Source: Branchiostoma floridae
Lineage: Eukaryota > Chordata > Leptocardii > Amphioxiformes > Branchiostomatidae
DNA length: 64,000 nucleotides
Assembly: GCF_000003815.2 (NCBI RefSeq)
Contig: NC_049989.1
Coordinates: 20,679,448-20,743,447 of the forward strand
Direction of reading: 5' to 3'
Shown here piece by piece: positions 50,376 to 61,636 of the stretch. Both the position numbers and the translations under genes were made by a program. Under the pieces are notes generated by a model. The model was given only the letters and a program-made list of their open reading frames with translations. It was not told where the DNA came from and did not search any database. Every line of letters starts with the position of its first letter. The first letter of the stretch is position 1.

Positions 50376-51666
50376 CCGGCCACGTCAGGTACGTCCGCAG
50401 GTCGTCCGGCCACGTCAGGTACGTGTCCCTCTTCATTACGGCGTTCAGATGGCGGAACCGTTTCAGCATCCTGTGAGGAATCCTCTCCAGAAACACCAGG
50501 ATGTGACGCCTCCCTCCCCCCTCCTCAAACATGTTGTACTGGGCCATCTGGAACTCGTACTCGCACCACTTACCCTTCAGGAAGTTCCTTGTGATGAGGC
50601 AGACGGTTCTCCGGCTGTTTTCCACAGCATCCGCGATGTTTTCCACAATGGGGGCACCGACTGCAAAATCCCTTTCGTGTATGACCAGGCTGTAGTCAGG
50701 TTCCAGATTCTCTATTGCTTCATGTACAACCCACATGACGTCCTGGTTGTTGTAGGCAATAAAAGCATCGTGCGTGTATCTGGGCGGCTCTTGGTTCTCT
50801 ACTTCGCCAATCTTCGGTCTCCTCCACTTGGCCAACATCCACAGGTAGTACTGAACACGGCCGATGTGGTAGTTGACCAGGAAAATGGTCATCATGGCGA
50901 CGAAGATGCCGGAAGAGGCGAGCACACAAGCCAGGAGGCGGTTGGGCCGGAATCCATGACTACAGACTCTGTCAAAGAACTTTCGTTCTGATGGATCCTT
51001 TCTCTCGTCGGATTGTTGTTTCTGCGTCAGCCCGTCTATCAAACGTCTTCCGCACAGTTCAGCTGGAAGAGAACATGTGTAGCTTCGATCTGAGAGAGGG
51101 TAAGGGCTGTGGAAGTTCGCTACCAAGTCAAATATGTGCTGGCCCCACTCAACAAACCACCCTAAGTTACAATCACACAAAAATGGGTTATCTGCAACGT
51201 CAAGATGTTCTAACCATTTAAAAACAGGACCAAGCGTTGTTTGATTTAAAACAGCCAAACTGTTACTGCTCAGAATCAACTCCTTCAACCCGTACAGATG
51301 GCGAAAGGCGTTCCCAATCACTGCTATCCTGTTGGCTGCCAGGTTTAACTGCGTAAGGTTTCCAAGACCATCGAATGTCTTCTCTTCTATATTTTGTATT
51401 TGGTTGTAACTAAGATCCAGGAATCTCAGCCGCGATAGTCCACGGAAGGCGGAAGGCATGACGGTGTTGATCTCATTATGACTGAGATCCAGATATGTCA
51501 GTTTGACCAACCATCGAAAGTTTCCTGAATTTATAAGGTGTAACGGGAGGTGCCCCAACACGGTACGCTTTTTCTTGCGCTCAAACTCATGGCGCTCCAT
51601 CGCTAGTTGCCTGAGAGTGGTCAAATTTTGATGACTGAATTTTTTACTCATAGATTTGAACAACAT
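50350..51666 (-). pseudogene. Toll-like receptor, C-terminal part (LRR-LRRCT-TM-TIR), probably disrupted
   Basis: Innate immune receptor fragment, 438 codons. Residues about 50-155 hold four to five leucine-rich repeats ([44 protein letters not shown]). LRRCT is about 159-212 with [11 protein letters not shown] and later cysteines. The membrane span is about 244-266. TIR runs from 298: box 1 [10 protein letters not shown]-loop RDFAVG at 332-337 (the usual RDxxPG has Val for Pro), then CEYEF and LTWPDD. No signal peptide or N-terminal LRR block precedes Met1; LRR remains appear at 52560-52796 out of frame. Near 50350-50420 a duplicated 20-odd-bp segment (YLTWPD occurs twice) and a second duplicated segment shift the frame, so the usual end of TIR ([12 protein letters not shown]) falls in another frame and this frame stops at 50350. 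Could be a polymorphic or mis-assembled allele of a live gene. Confidence 0.8.
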
Positions 51667-52559
51667 ACTTGAATAAGAAATGCATTCGTGTGGTTCATGA
51701 ACCTTTCGCGCTGCGTGTTACAAGCGGCAAACACTGAGAGACAATTTCGTGTATGTAACCTTCCAATTTTGTGCTACGCTGGACAGTGTGCCTAACTCGG
51801 TACGCTTTTTTTTATATTTTGCTCTCTTCAGAAGTAAGTGGTAAATCTAAGTACACAGAAAAAAATTAATAGTATGATATTTTAGCTTTCCTTTGACAGT
51901 AAAATCGTGACTGTATGTACTTCTTGTCTCACATGAGGAAGGCTGTACCTAGAACAATCCAGCTGATGTTTTACGGGCAATGGGCTGAATGCACTGATCG
52001 TGAATGCCCGCCTAAAAAAACCATTACGAAAAAACGACACCGCCAACATCAACAAAACTGTCTGATTATATGAAAATATCATCTACATCTCTCTGTCAAG
52101 TCTTATTTTCATAGACAGCACGAGTCAAATAAATCTTTGGAGCGTTCTCTAGTCTGCCACCTTCACGGCCACACTCCCTTGGGAGTACAATGGTGGCAAT
52201 GTTTATGTCGCTTCCTTTTGGTTGCTTTTCTACTCAACAAACATTTGAAGACCCATATTCATAGTGCTTTATGGAGATTTATTTATGTGTATCATGGCAG
52301 TTGTGTGACTGCTTGGATGAGTTCGTATAGTTAGCGACACGAGCCGCCAATACGCAGAGGCCGGTGACCGCAGTGATTCAGCACTGTCAACATTACTGTT
52401 AGAATTCTGCTCTTAAAAAAACATGAAGTAAATATGTTAAAGTATACTTGGAATGCACATTAAAGCTGTGTGCATGGTTTATTTACCTTTGTAATCAGCA
52501 TAGTCAGTGGCAACAAACACGGTGTACTTATGGATAATAAGATCAGCAAAAAATCCGTA

Positions 52560-52796
52560 CCGTCTTACGACGGGGACCGTCTTAGGGCGGCCCCCGTTAT
52601 GTGGTTTTGAGAGAGTGTCAACGTTTTTAGGTTAACCAGCCCTTTTTCATGTACCACATCTATGCCGACAAAACCATTGTTATCCGATATAAGTTTCTAG
52701 GGTTGATGCTTTGTAAATTGGTCCATAGTGTTCAGATTGAATATCGTTGTGAGACAGGTCGAGATACTGAAGATTTTCAAGGGCGGTGACTGAATG
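52560..52796 (-). pseudogene. TLR leucine-rich-repeat remnant cut by a LINE
   Basis: Minus strand encodes ALENLQYLDLSHNDIQSEHY up to a TAA; after a one-base shift it continues as GLVNLKTLTLSQNHITG. Both are TLR-type repeats. The remnant starts exactly where the LINE 3' tail ends (about 52797). The link to the receptor frame at 51666 (about 900 bp away) is by class and strand only. Confidence 0.7.
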
Positions 52797-52915
52797 AATG
52801 AAAGACCTTTATTGTACATTCATGCCTCGACGGGCTAGGTACAGGTCACTGATAACAGACATGACTGATAACAGAATACATGTAACAAATATATGAAAAA
52901 ACAACAGGATACAAT

Positions 52916-55900
52916 TTAACTAGTTGAAGGTACTAAGCTAACAGGATGGTCGACATCTTCTCGCTTCTTTGTACAGGTGTAGATATAAGAACATATAATG
53001 TTTGATATACAGGGTTTGTCTAGGCGCATCAAAAATAGAAATTTATCCGTTGCATTAAGATGTTCAAAATATGGGAACTCTTTTCTGATATATTCATAAA
53101 GCACAATCCGTTCATTATGGTACAATTTACAGTGTAAAATAAAATGCTGTTCATCTTCTACATGTTGTAGATCACAAAATTGGCAGACTCTATGCTGCAG
53201 AGGGGTGCGGTTGTGCCTTCCAGTTTCGATATGTAACTTGTGGCAACTAATCCGGAGTTTAGTGACAGCCAATCTGTGCTGTATGTTTTTCACCATCAGA
53301 TATTCTTCTTCTTTATAAATAGTCTTGAATAATCTATAGGTTCGTAATTTGTTACCGAAAGATTTGTCCCGGTTGTCATTGTGTATTTCGGTTCTAAATG
53401 TTTGAATGTAAATATCCTTTAATCGTTGGCTGATGGCGTTGGTTATAGGTAATAGGTTTGTTCCTAGAGATATTTGAGATCTCCATATGTAGGCAAAACC
53501 GCATTCCTCCAGTATCTTACGAACGCCGGACGCCCAGCACTTATTTCCATTAGCATCTAGTTGTAATTGACAAGATAGGGCGTCGGCTTGTAGACTGTCA
53601 GCTGTCACGTTTTGACGGATTCTTAGAAAGTGTTTGATAGCGTTCAGGGAGGCTTCCAGTTGAATGGGGTACCTCCCTAATTCCGCTCTTGTGGCAAGGT
53701 TAGATGCTGGTCTGGGGACATTTAGTGCTTGTTTGCAGAATTTAAGGTGAACAGATTCAATGGGACAGGTTTTAGGGCTTTTAAATGCGCCCCAGATTTC
53801 TGAGCCATAAAGTAGAATAGGTTTGACACATGCATCGATGAGTTTGTTTCTAACAGGTAATGAGGCGGTGGCTTTATCTAAAGATTGTTTTATTCCGAAT
53901 AAAGCCTTCAGACCTTTGCCACTCAGGTATTTGTTGTTAGCTTTAAACGTGCCAGCTGCACTCACAATAATACCAAGATAAGTATAACAAGTTACAATTT
54001 CTATTTCACGATTATCAAACAGGAGAGAACAGTTTTTAGGTAGACTGCCACCCTTTGTAAATACAATAATTTTTGTTTTCCTAAGATTTACTTTTAATTT
54101 CCAAAGTGCACAATAATTTTCCAGATTGTTCAAGGAATGCTGTAATCCCTGTTTGGAAAAAATTACAAAGTCGTCAGCATACAACAAGCATGGGACAGTT
54201 TTGCTGTGCATAAGTGGGGGATTACAAGGAGCACCGTCAAATTGGGACACAATATCGCTAAGAAAAAGGTTAAATAATGTAGGGCTTAAGTTGCACCCTT
54301 GTCTCACACCACAGTTAGTAACAAAAGTTTCAGTCAATCCATTTTTAGATTTAACACAGTTTATAGTCTTTGAATACATGCCCTTTATTACTTTTAGAAA
54401 TTTACCACCAATACCGAGTTTACTCAATTTAAACAAGAGGCCGTTTCTCCAAACAGAATCAAATGCTTTGCTAAAATCAATGAAGCAAGCGTAAAGTTGA
54501 CGGTTTTTGTTAAGATATTTGCTAACTAGTGTACTTAAAACAAACAGATTATCGGTAGTTCTAAAGTTTTGTCTGAAGCCTGCTTGGTGTGGCTGGAAAA
54601 GGTTATTGTGTTCTGCGTATTTGACAAGGCGTGAATTTAGAATGGAGGAGAATAATTTCCCTAAACAGCTGATTATAGAAATCCCTCTGTAGTTATCTGG
54701 CAGGGAGGTGTCTCCTGACTTGTGGATAGGAACAATATGACTTACTGACCATTCTTGCGGGAAATGACCATTTTGTAAGCAAGTCTTAAACAAGTGGAGT
54801 ATAGGTTCTTTAAGCAACATTTTACCAGATTTTAGCATTTCATTCAAAATTCTGTCATTGCCGCTTGACTTATTGTTTTTTAGTTTTAAGACTGCGGTGT
54901 CCAATTCTTCTGGGGTAATTGCGGAATCTAGTTCTGACGAGTTTGATGGGGTGGTCGAAAAGTCTGTTTGAATGTTTTCACTGGGAAGGCCGTTGTCTGT
55001 AGGGCTTTCAGGAAATTTGTCAAGATTCTTGAAGTGGTTTACCCATTCCTCTTCTGTAATCTGGTTATCGTCATTTGGCTTTCCTGGTTTCAGTTTATTT
55101 ATCAAATTCCATAATGCACTCGGGTTTCTTTCCCTTAGTGAAGACAATTGATCCATGATTTGTTGGTGGAAATCTCGTTTCTTCTTTTTTAGCAATTTCT
55201 TATATTCTTTTTTACTTTTGAAGAATCTACCCCTTATGTCTGGATTCGACGGATTTTTTTCCAGTAAAGATGCTATGTTTTTCACTTCCCTTTTCATTTC
55301 CATGCAGGTTTTGTCAAACCATTTCTTGTTTTGTCTTTTACGCGGGCGTTTCCTTACCCTTTTCAAACACAGCGACTGATCACCTGCTTCTCTCAAAATG
55401 GAACCAAACTCCGACACATAATCATCAATTTCCGAAGTGCTGTTTATGTTGTTTGGAACGTTAGAACAAAGTAAACGTAGTCTATCGACGAAATGAGACT
55501 GGCCGAGAGAAGAAAGGAACTTCTGGGCTGATTTATCGTTCCATTTATACTGTTTGGGGAGAGGTTTTGCATTTGATATGTTCCGGCTTTCTTGATAAGA
55601 GTGATTTGTTGATTTTGATTGGATTAATGCCCAAACCATGCAGTGATCAGAGAATAACGTTAATGGTTTTATGTGAAACGATAAGATATGTGGGATCAGG
55701 GACTGACTGCAAATTATATAGTCAACTGTGCTGCTTCCACGCGGTTGGTGGCAGGTAAATTTCCCCTGTAAATCCCCAGCCACCCTCCCGTTTAGAACTC
55801 TTAGGTTAGCTTGAACACATAGGTCAGCAATATGCCTGCCGAATTTATTCGGAGGGGCCTTATCCATGTGTTGTCTATCTGAGGAGTAAGGGAAGCTGTC

Positions 55901-56440
55901 TGGATTACAATCGTCAGGAGTGCTATCATCTACATAATCGCGCAAATCACCAAGACGAGCGTTTAAGTCGCCGCCCAGTAAAATAAATCCGTCTGAACTA
56001 TATCTAGATATTTCGCTTTCTAGGATTTCTAATGTATGATTTTCTGCGTATTTGTGGGTGGTCGATGCACTGGGACTAATATATGCCGAACAAATAAACA
56101 AGTCTTTTGGTAGGCCCAGTAGCTTTCGGTCTATCTGTACCCAGAGAACATCTGTAGATTTGGATTGCGCTTTCTTGACGTAGTTTCTGTACTCTCTCTT
56201 GTAAAAGAATATTATACCCCCCGAGGAGCGCTTAGCTCGCTTGTTTTTTTGTCTGCATTGGTGGAAATAACTGTAGCCGGGAATGTTGATTTTTGTGTTG
56301 TCTGTGCTCCAGGTTTCTAGGAGCGAGAAGAAGTCAAACTTGTTTACATAAGACACGAAATCTATATCCTCTAATTTGGTACCTAAACCGTGAACGTTCC
56401 AGGCACCAAAACTTTTGCTTCCGCCTGGGAAAGTTTTCAT
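52916..56440 (-). CDS. LINE ORF2: AP endonuclease / reverse transcriptase, 1174 aa, open
   Basis: Replication protein of the retrotransposon. The N-terminal AP-type endonuclease (about residues 1-270) shows FGAWNVHGLG, LLETW, LGGDLNARLGD, VDYIIC and SDHCMVWALI. Reverse transcriptase (about 530-830): VPIHKSGDTSLPDNYRGISI, QAGFRQNFRTTDNLF, CFIDFSKAFDSVW, GVRQGCNLSPTLFNLFLSD and the catalytic YADDFVIF around residue 753. The C-terminus has a CCHC-type motif (CQFCDLQHVEDEQHFILHC). No stop or frameshift interrupts it, unlike the LINE at 35016-38477, so the copy is young. Start MKTFPGG follows the ORF1 remains by about 300 bp. Clade (CR1/L2 group) is suggested by the tail and the esterase-like ORF1, not proven. 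Confidence 0.9.
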   Translation of the reverse strand: MKTFPGGSKSFGAWNVHGLGTKLEDIDFVSYVNKFDFFSLLETWSTDNTKINIPGYSYFHQCRQKNKRAKRSSGGIIFFYKREYRNYVKKAQSKSTDVLWVQIDRKLLGLPKDLFICSAYISPSASTTHKYAENHTLEILESEISRYSSDGFILLGGDLNARLGDLRDYVDDSTPDDCNPDSFPYSSDRQHMDKAPPNKFGRHIADLCVQANLRVLNGRVAGDLQGKFTCHQPRGSSTVDYIICSQSLIPHILSFHIKPLTLFSDHCMVWALIQSKSTNHSYQESRNISNAKPLPKQYKWNDKSAQKFLSSLGQSHFVDRLRLLCSNVPNNINSTSEIDDYVSEFGSILREAGDQSLCLKRVRKRPRKRQNKKWFDKTCMEMKREVKNIASLLEKNPSNPDIRGRFFKSKKEYKKLLKKKKRDFHQQIMDQLSSLRERNPSALWNLINKLKPGKPNDDNQITEEEWVNHFKNLDKFPESPTDNGLPSENIQTDFSTTPSNSSELDSAITPEELDTAVLKLKNNKSSGNDRILNEMLKSGKMLLKEPILHLFKTCLQNGHFPQEWSVSHIVPIHKSGDTSLPDNYRGISIISCLGKLFSSILNSRLVKYAEHNNLFQPHQAGFRQNFRTTDNLFVLSTLVSKYLNKNRQLYACFIDFSKAFDSVWRNGLLFKLSKLGIGGKFLKVIKGMYSKTINCVKSKNGLTETFVTNCGVRQGCNLSPTLFNLFLSDIVSQFDGAPCNPPLMHSKTVPCLLYADDFVIFSKQGLQHSLNNLENYCALWKLKVNLRKTKIIVFTKGGSLPKNCSLLFDNREIEIVTCYTYLGIIVSAAGTFKANNKYLSGKGLKALFGIKQSLDKATASLPVRNKLIDACVKPILLYGSEIWGAFKSPKTCPIESVHLKFCKQALNVPRPASNLATRAELGRYPIQLEASLNAIKHFLRIRQNVTADSLQADALSCQLQLDANGNKCWASGVRKILEECGFAYIWRSQISLGTNLLPITNAISQRLKDIYIQTFRTEIHNDNRDKSFGNKLRTYRLFKTIYKEEEYLMVKNIQHRLAVTKLRISCHKLHIETGRHNRTPLQHRVCQFCDLQHVEDEQHFILHCKLYHNERIVLYEYIRKEFPYFEHLNATDKFLFLMRLDKPCISNIICSYIYTCTKKREDVDHPVSLVPSTS

Positions 56441-56737
56441 ACTGTTGATAAGGTACTAGTACTAAGAAAAATTGTGTCTTTGCGGTCCGAATCCACAATA
56501 CTTGACAATACGTAACTAGTTAAACATTTAAATAGAGATACTATGACAATACATTCTAAACCTTCAGTGAGATACTATAAATAGGAAGTCTAAAACTACT
56601 GGTATATGTTTATGAAATACCAACGTTAACAGACAATGAGTCTGGCAGTTCTTTAAGAGATAACAAACAAAAATAAAAAAGGGAATTTAAAAGTAAAGGC
56701 ACATAGGGTGACGCAAAGTACAGTCCCAGTATACATC

Positions 56738-57007
56738 CTACCACATGGCGAACATCGGCGGCCACATCATACTTGGGTGCCATGGCCAGGGCGGTGGGTT
56801 CATCGGCGGTGGATGTCGGGGCGGGATGGGGAAGTCGGCGTTCGTAGGAGGGAGTCCCCAGGGCACGGGAGGAGGCTGGAACATGGGCCGGCTCCAAGGT
56901 CCGGAGGGTGGGGGCTGGTTCCAGGGTCCTGCACGGTGTCTGGGCGTGATCGCCGCTTCCCCCGTCTGGCCATTCGTAGTAGAGGACTTTGACCCTTGCA
57001 TGGTCAT
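56738..57007 (-). CDS. Small Pro/Trp-rich ORF of the LINE
   Basis: 89 codons, starts MTMQGSK at an ATGA overlap with the stop of the preceding frame, and is rich in PPP, PWP and MWPP motifs with no known domain. It may be a frameshifted end of ORF1 or a separate short frame expressed by stop-start coupling. Function unknown. Confidence 0.4.
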   Translation of the reverse strand: MTMQGSKSSTTNGQTGEAAITPRHRAGPWNQPPPSGPWSRPMFQPPPVPWGLPPTNADFPIPPRHPPPMNPPPWPWHPSMMWPPMFAMW

Positions 57008-57513
57008 AGGACCGCTAACCCTTGGCTCGTCGAACGTCTGTCCTGTTTCTGTGTTGAAGGTTCGGTAGAAATGACAGGCATACTTTCTGTCTGGCCTTTC
57101 TCAGGCGCCGGTGCAGGGCGTTCCTGTCCGTGCACGGGGTGGTGACTTGAAGTTGGAGCAGGTTGGGAGCGAGTAGGAGGCTGAGTTGGTCTTGGAGCGG
57201 GTTGGGATCGGGAAGGTGGTTGGAATCGGGGAGGTGTCTGGCTGGGTCTGCCCATCTGTGCACCGACTACTGCGTCTCTGTACGAGCGGTTCGGAGAACT
57301 TAGCTTGATGTTTGCTGTAGGTTGGTTGTTGTTGATAGGGTCGTTCCTTCGGCCCATGTAATGACCCAGGCCTACGAGGGGGTTGATCGTTCGCTTTATG
57401 TTGGCTGCCAGAACCCGAGTCCCATTTCTGTTGAGATGATATCCGTCTGATGACCCTACATGACCTAGGATATTTCCGCCTGCACAATTTCTTGGAAAGT
57501 CCGATGGTGTCAC
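57004..57513 (-). CDS. LINE ORF1 fragment with esterase-like C-terminal block
   Basis: The frame contains SDGYHLNRNGTRVLAANI, which matches the last conserved block (DxxHLN..G..xLA) of the SGNH-esterase domain found in ORF1 of CR1-group elements, followed by a Pro/Ser/Gln-rich tail (PPRFQPPSRSQPAPRPTQ). The catalytic Gly-Asp-Ser part is missing, consistent with 5' truncation, and sequence upstream of about 57510 continues in another frame. Its stop overlaps the next ATG (ATGA at 57004-57007). Confidence 0.6.
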   Translation of the reverse strand: MTPSDFPRNCAGGNILGHVGSSDGYHLNRNGTRVLAANIKRTINPLVGLGHYMGRRNDPINNNQPTANIKLSSPNRSYRDAVVGAQMGRPSQTPPRFQPPSRSQPAPRPTQPPTRSQPAPTSSHHPVHGQERPAPAPEKGQTESMPVISTEPSTQKQDRRSTSQGLAVL

Positions 57514-57599
57514 TATCTTTTAAAGTCTCGATTGAAACCAGTAAATCAGTACTAGAATTACTACGATCCGCATGGCACATCTTACATTTGTGATATGTA

Positions 57600-59690
57600 A
57601 GCTACCAAGTCTACAATTTCTATCGTGAACTGAGGAGATTTAATAATTGTTTATTCAACTGACAAACTACCGTGGGGGCCTCGCATGTGTTAGCGGTAAT
57701 AGCCCTCGTTGCATAAATAAACCTGGCAGAGGGCCAACGTTGTTAATTTTGTAGCCTAAAATTTTCTGAAACTCTCAAACAACATTGTTGCTTATTCACC
57801 GTCATTGAAATAAGTATCAAAACAATCAATTTGCATTTGCGTTAGATACAGTGCAGCTTAATCAACAACACTTGAAGTTGAACAGACATGTTTAGAAAAG
57901 CAGTTCAAACAAAATCCTAATTTATAGTTTATTTATACCAAGGACACACTGCTACAGTGCACTACCCCTTACTTTCCAAGCAGAGGCTTGGTTCCGTCTT
58001 TTTTGACGTGTATTTATTATGCTTGCGAAGCAAAACATATTAAGAGTAAATGTCTGTAAGAATCAAACATCAGTGCTCAGGGTAAAAAAAATCGATTTGG
58101 TTCATATTTTGCACAGTGATAGTATATAGTATTTGGCCCATGACCCCTCAAAATAGCTCCTTTTCCGGTCAAAACTTATTGTTGTCAAGGCAACAGCCTA
58201 AAAAAGTTTTGAGGCCATTTTCACAGATTTCTGCATGTCAACAACATGGAAATTGGCCAAGTTTAGGACACGATTACTACCAAATGCTTTATCGCAATGA
58301 AAAATATCAAAGGATTTTGTTAGACTAATGTCTAAACTTGAACAAAATAGGTGTGAATTCGATGAACAACATTCAATTGTATAACTATATAAACAATACA
58401 TTTGTTTTGCGACCAGAACATCAAAACCCACTAAAACCTAGGGACTTTCTGTTCTGCATTTGTGTGCATGTTTTGGGAAAGAAACAGAGCTTGATTGTGA
58501 ATGTATATAACCACACTAGTAATCAGTGCCGTGGCAAGAGGGAGGGGAGGCGGCGGGGGTGGATTAGCGTAATCAAAAATAAAGTTACTACGATGAAAAT
58601 ATAGCGGTCGAATAGAATTTTTTTTTCTTGTGATTTTTTCTTTTCGTCTCGGAAACGTCCTGCATTTCTTTGAACATGTGGCCTGTAAATGTCTAGTTTT
58701 TTTTTCGTTTTTATCGGGCTTTCTCTTTTGTACCGTTTTCTTTATGTCTCTTGTTTGAATGTGCCTCTTTATCGGGGAGTTGGGAGGGATTGGGTTGAAT
58801 TGTAGAGATAAACGCTGAAATTGTTAATTGGGACAAATCGGATAGGACGACTTCACGATGCGAAAGAGGAATGGACATGTCACCCAGGCTCCGAGGTCCG
58901 ATGCCGTCTAGACCAATCCAGTCCCATACTTTTTACCAAGGATAAAAGCTCCTTCAATGGTTTTACCCGTCCTGATACATCTGGACCAGTCTGGATACCA
59001 GACCCCAACCTCAACAATTTCTATTGTGTTGGTAGATATTTTTCAGATCGGGCTGGGGGCTGGTAACCGGGCTACACTTGGGTTTTTATCCAGCTTTCTG
59101 GAAATCGCTCTGTAGAAAACAGAGACCCAGAGACCAGACTCAAATCTGGCCCTTATAAAGTAGGAGGCCAACTTGCGTGGTGCGCTGGTTCTAACACAAC
59201 AAACAGGTCGCATATGGTGATGATTTTGTGTCGAGGGGTATGGTGAGAAGGGGTTATGTGCTCAGTAAAGTAGGGTGGCAAGGAACTCGGAGCGTACATA
59301 CCCAGCCGTAGCAGATCATAGCATTTTTTATTGTACATACGATGGTCTCACACAGCCATGTTCATGTACGCATGTACTGAAGTAAATGATTACATTGATA
59401 TCATCTTGACATCAATCTGATGTACAGCTGTAGATAGTATGGAATGGGTAGTAACAGCTTACACCTGTTTGACCTACTAGTAGTTTCCAATCAATGGCTC
59501 GGTTGGGAGAATCTTCTGATCATGCGACACTCCATAAGTTTAAAACAAGTGTTCTTTTTCTTCATTGTCTAACTCTGCATTTGCAAATTTGCAGTAAATG
59601 TCTTGATATGAAGCATTTGCGTCAGTTCGGTGACATGCTTTTTGTTCTGTGAAAGGTCTAGTGCCACAGGCCTTCGGCAGGTTTGCATAG
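57600..59690. other. Unassigned AT-rich sequence
   Basis: No convincing exon, RNA gene or inverted-repeat element is visible. Short frames lack codon structure or known motifs. Confidence 0.5.
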
Positions 59691-59692
59691 TA

Positions 59693-59904
59693 TACTGTAA
59701 ATGCATTTAAGTTCGCGGGGATTTAATTTCGCGGTAGCGGGAAAATGGACTTTTTGCGGTGGTTTTAATTTCGCAGTAGGACCATGTACTGTAATCCCTT
59801 ACTGTTATGGAAAAATGTTCGCGGTGATTTTAAATTCGCGGTGAAGCAGCCGCCGCAAAAACCACGAACATTAATCCACCGCGAACATTTCTGCATTTAC
59901 AGTA
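59693..59904. mobile_element. MITE family B, copy 4
   Basis: TACTGTAAATGCATTTAAG left, CTGCATTTACAGTA right. Close to full-length and very similar to 43808-44020. Confidence 0.9.
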
Positions 59905-60246
59905 CTCAGCTTTAAAATTATCATCCTCATCAGTTGGCTGCGGAGCAGTTGATCACGAGTTCCGTCCAATCAAATTAAATCAAACCAGTTCAGCGGTCAC
60001 GGGCGTGAGCATACTCATTCTATGCAAGGTCATGCAACCCCTGACTGCAGTAAACTTAGCCCCGGGGCCCCAAACAAAGTTATCAGTCAGCGATAGTCAG
60101 TAGTATGTGTGTGTACTTTTGTGCTCGGAACTTGAGAGTTACAGAAATGGAACGGTATCTAACTAGTTGTGACTATAATTTTTGTCCATAGTTTATTTTG
60201 GTGAGGAGGACTTCATCCTGTCCTGGTCAGTGTTTACGTATTACAG

Positions 60247-60446
60247 AGGGCCTGCATGCTCTTTTACGTAAGGCGTAGGCAACCTATTCTATTTGCCGTA
60301 ATTCGTAGGGATAACCATCTTATGTACGAAATTCGTAGCGAGGCGACCAAATTTAGCGTAATTGCCTTCCTTGATTTATCGTAATACGTAGGGGGTTCTT
60401 CTGAATTCAGCGTAAATCGTTGTCGGGACCCCCCCATGCAGACCCT
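60247..60446. mobile_element. 200-bp hAT-like MITE
   Basis: Left AGGGCCTGCATGC, right CCATGCAGACCCT (inverted, with mismatches). Flanks TATTACAG and CATTACAG are an 8-bp target duplication with one mismatch. The interior repeats CGTA(A/G)TTCGTAG-like motifs. Confidence 0.75.
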
Positions 60447-60469
60447 CATTACAGTGTCGGTCGATTCAC

Positions 60470-61636
60470 ATGAGAAAATTGCAAGTGTGTTAAACAAGGA
60501 ATCCGATTGAAATTTTCTATCGGATTAAAAAAATGTGTTCACATGAGTTTTATACAATCGGATTAAACTCAAACTTGCGACCGCGACCACGCAATCGGAT
60601 TAAAATCTTTACCGCGGCACGCGTCGTGTTTCCAACGACCACCGCGGGCACGCGTAGTTTTTCCAAAATGTTGCCAGACTTCGTCATAATTTTGAAGGAT
60701 GTAGCGACATCGATATTGATTATAACTGTTGAGAAATCGGCCGGCTTTGGTCAAATTTTGACGCGTCGACGGCCCGCAACACACACTGACGAAAGTGGCG
60801 GCTTTTAGGTCATGCGGGGTCATTGTGATAGTCTATTAAACTGGGGATGGAAATGTTACGCGCGGTGTGATTATACTCTACATTTAACTATATAAAATGT
60901 ATCTGTTGCAGAAGTTGCATGAATAGTGGAAACTTCTACCAAAACATTTGACTTCATCACGTATTTATCTGAAATAAAAGTCTGTGTTTCGTTTAAAAAA
61001 ACTGCTCGCCCATGCTTGCAAGCATGTGAAGTGACCCAAGCTCGAAAATTCTGTTTAGACACGCTTCCGACTGTTTTTCTCGTAGAATATTTGCCTTATT
61101 AGTGGTGTTGGGACATTGACTCCAACAACAGGAGAGAAACAAAACCACACATGTTATTTTCATGGGCTGTATTGCCAAAATGAACCAGTCGGTCTTCTGC
61201 CGCACTGCCGATTTTCGGGAAAGAACCGGTGTTCCGGCGAATCTTGCGGCGTCCGGTTGTGGTTAACCATAGCGGTAAGATGATTTTTGCAAGCAAACTT
61301 GCCCATAAACTTCTTTTCTAATCCGTGTATCATACTTTTTTGCCATGTTGTAGGTATGGTTGTACGTCTAAGGTCTACTGCACCGTATGTATGACGTCAA
61401 AATCATGAAACAAGCCCGAATCCAATCCAATTGTGTTCACATTGGCGATTCTGGTCAATCGGATTGCGCGCCAATCGGATTGCGCGCGCCGAATCCACCT
61501 CCCAAGGTGGATTGCAATCCAATCCAATCCAATCCAAAATGGGTAAACCAATCGGATTAGTTCTGTTCACATGGCTTTGGATTGGTCATTTAATCGGATT
61601 CCTCGTTTAACTCACTTGCTTTTTTCCCATGTGAAC
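60470..61636. mobile_element. 1.2-kb element with long terminal inverted repeats
   Basis: Left TTCACATGAGAAAATTGCAA, then GTGTGTTAAACAAGGAATCC; right the inverse (GGATTCCTCGTTTAACTCAC, then TTGCTTTTTTCCCATGTGAA). About 45 bp of imperfect inverted repeat, then many short AATCGGATT/AATCCGATT motifs near both ends. No transposase frame. The class is unknown. Confidence 0.8.

Larger units (their letters stand above)
52797..57600 (-). mobile_element. Non-LTR retrotransposon (CR1/L2-like) inserted in the TLR remnant
   Basis: Minus-strand element with 3' tail CTTTCATTCATTCA at about 52797-52812, an intact ORF2 (56440-52916) and ORF1 remains (57513-56738). The 5' end is not sharply defined; it is placed near 57600 where ORF1-like sequence fades, and the copy is probably 5'-truncated within ORF1. 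I found no clear target duplication. Confidence 0.8.

Noticed and set aside
50095-50991. 298-codon plus-strand ORF
   Set aside because: It lies antisense to the TLR TIR/LRRCT region, whose minus-strand translation has clear domains. The plus frame has none.
57101-57580. 159-codon minus-strand ORF starting MCHADRSNSS
   Set aside because: It overlaps the esterase-like ORF1 remnant in another frame. Its first part may be true ORF1 sequence before a frameshift, but the rest is out of frame, so it was not listed as a gene.
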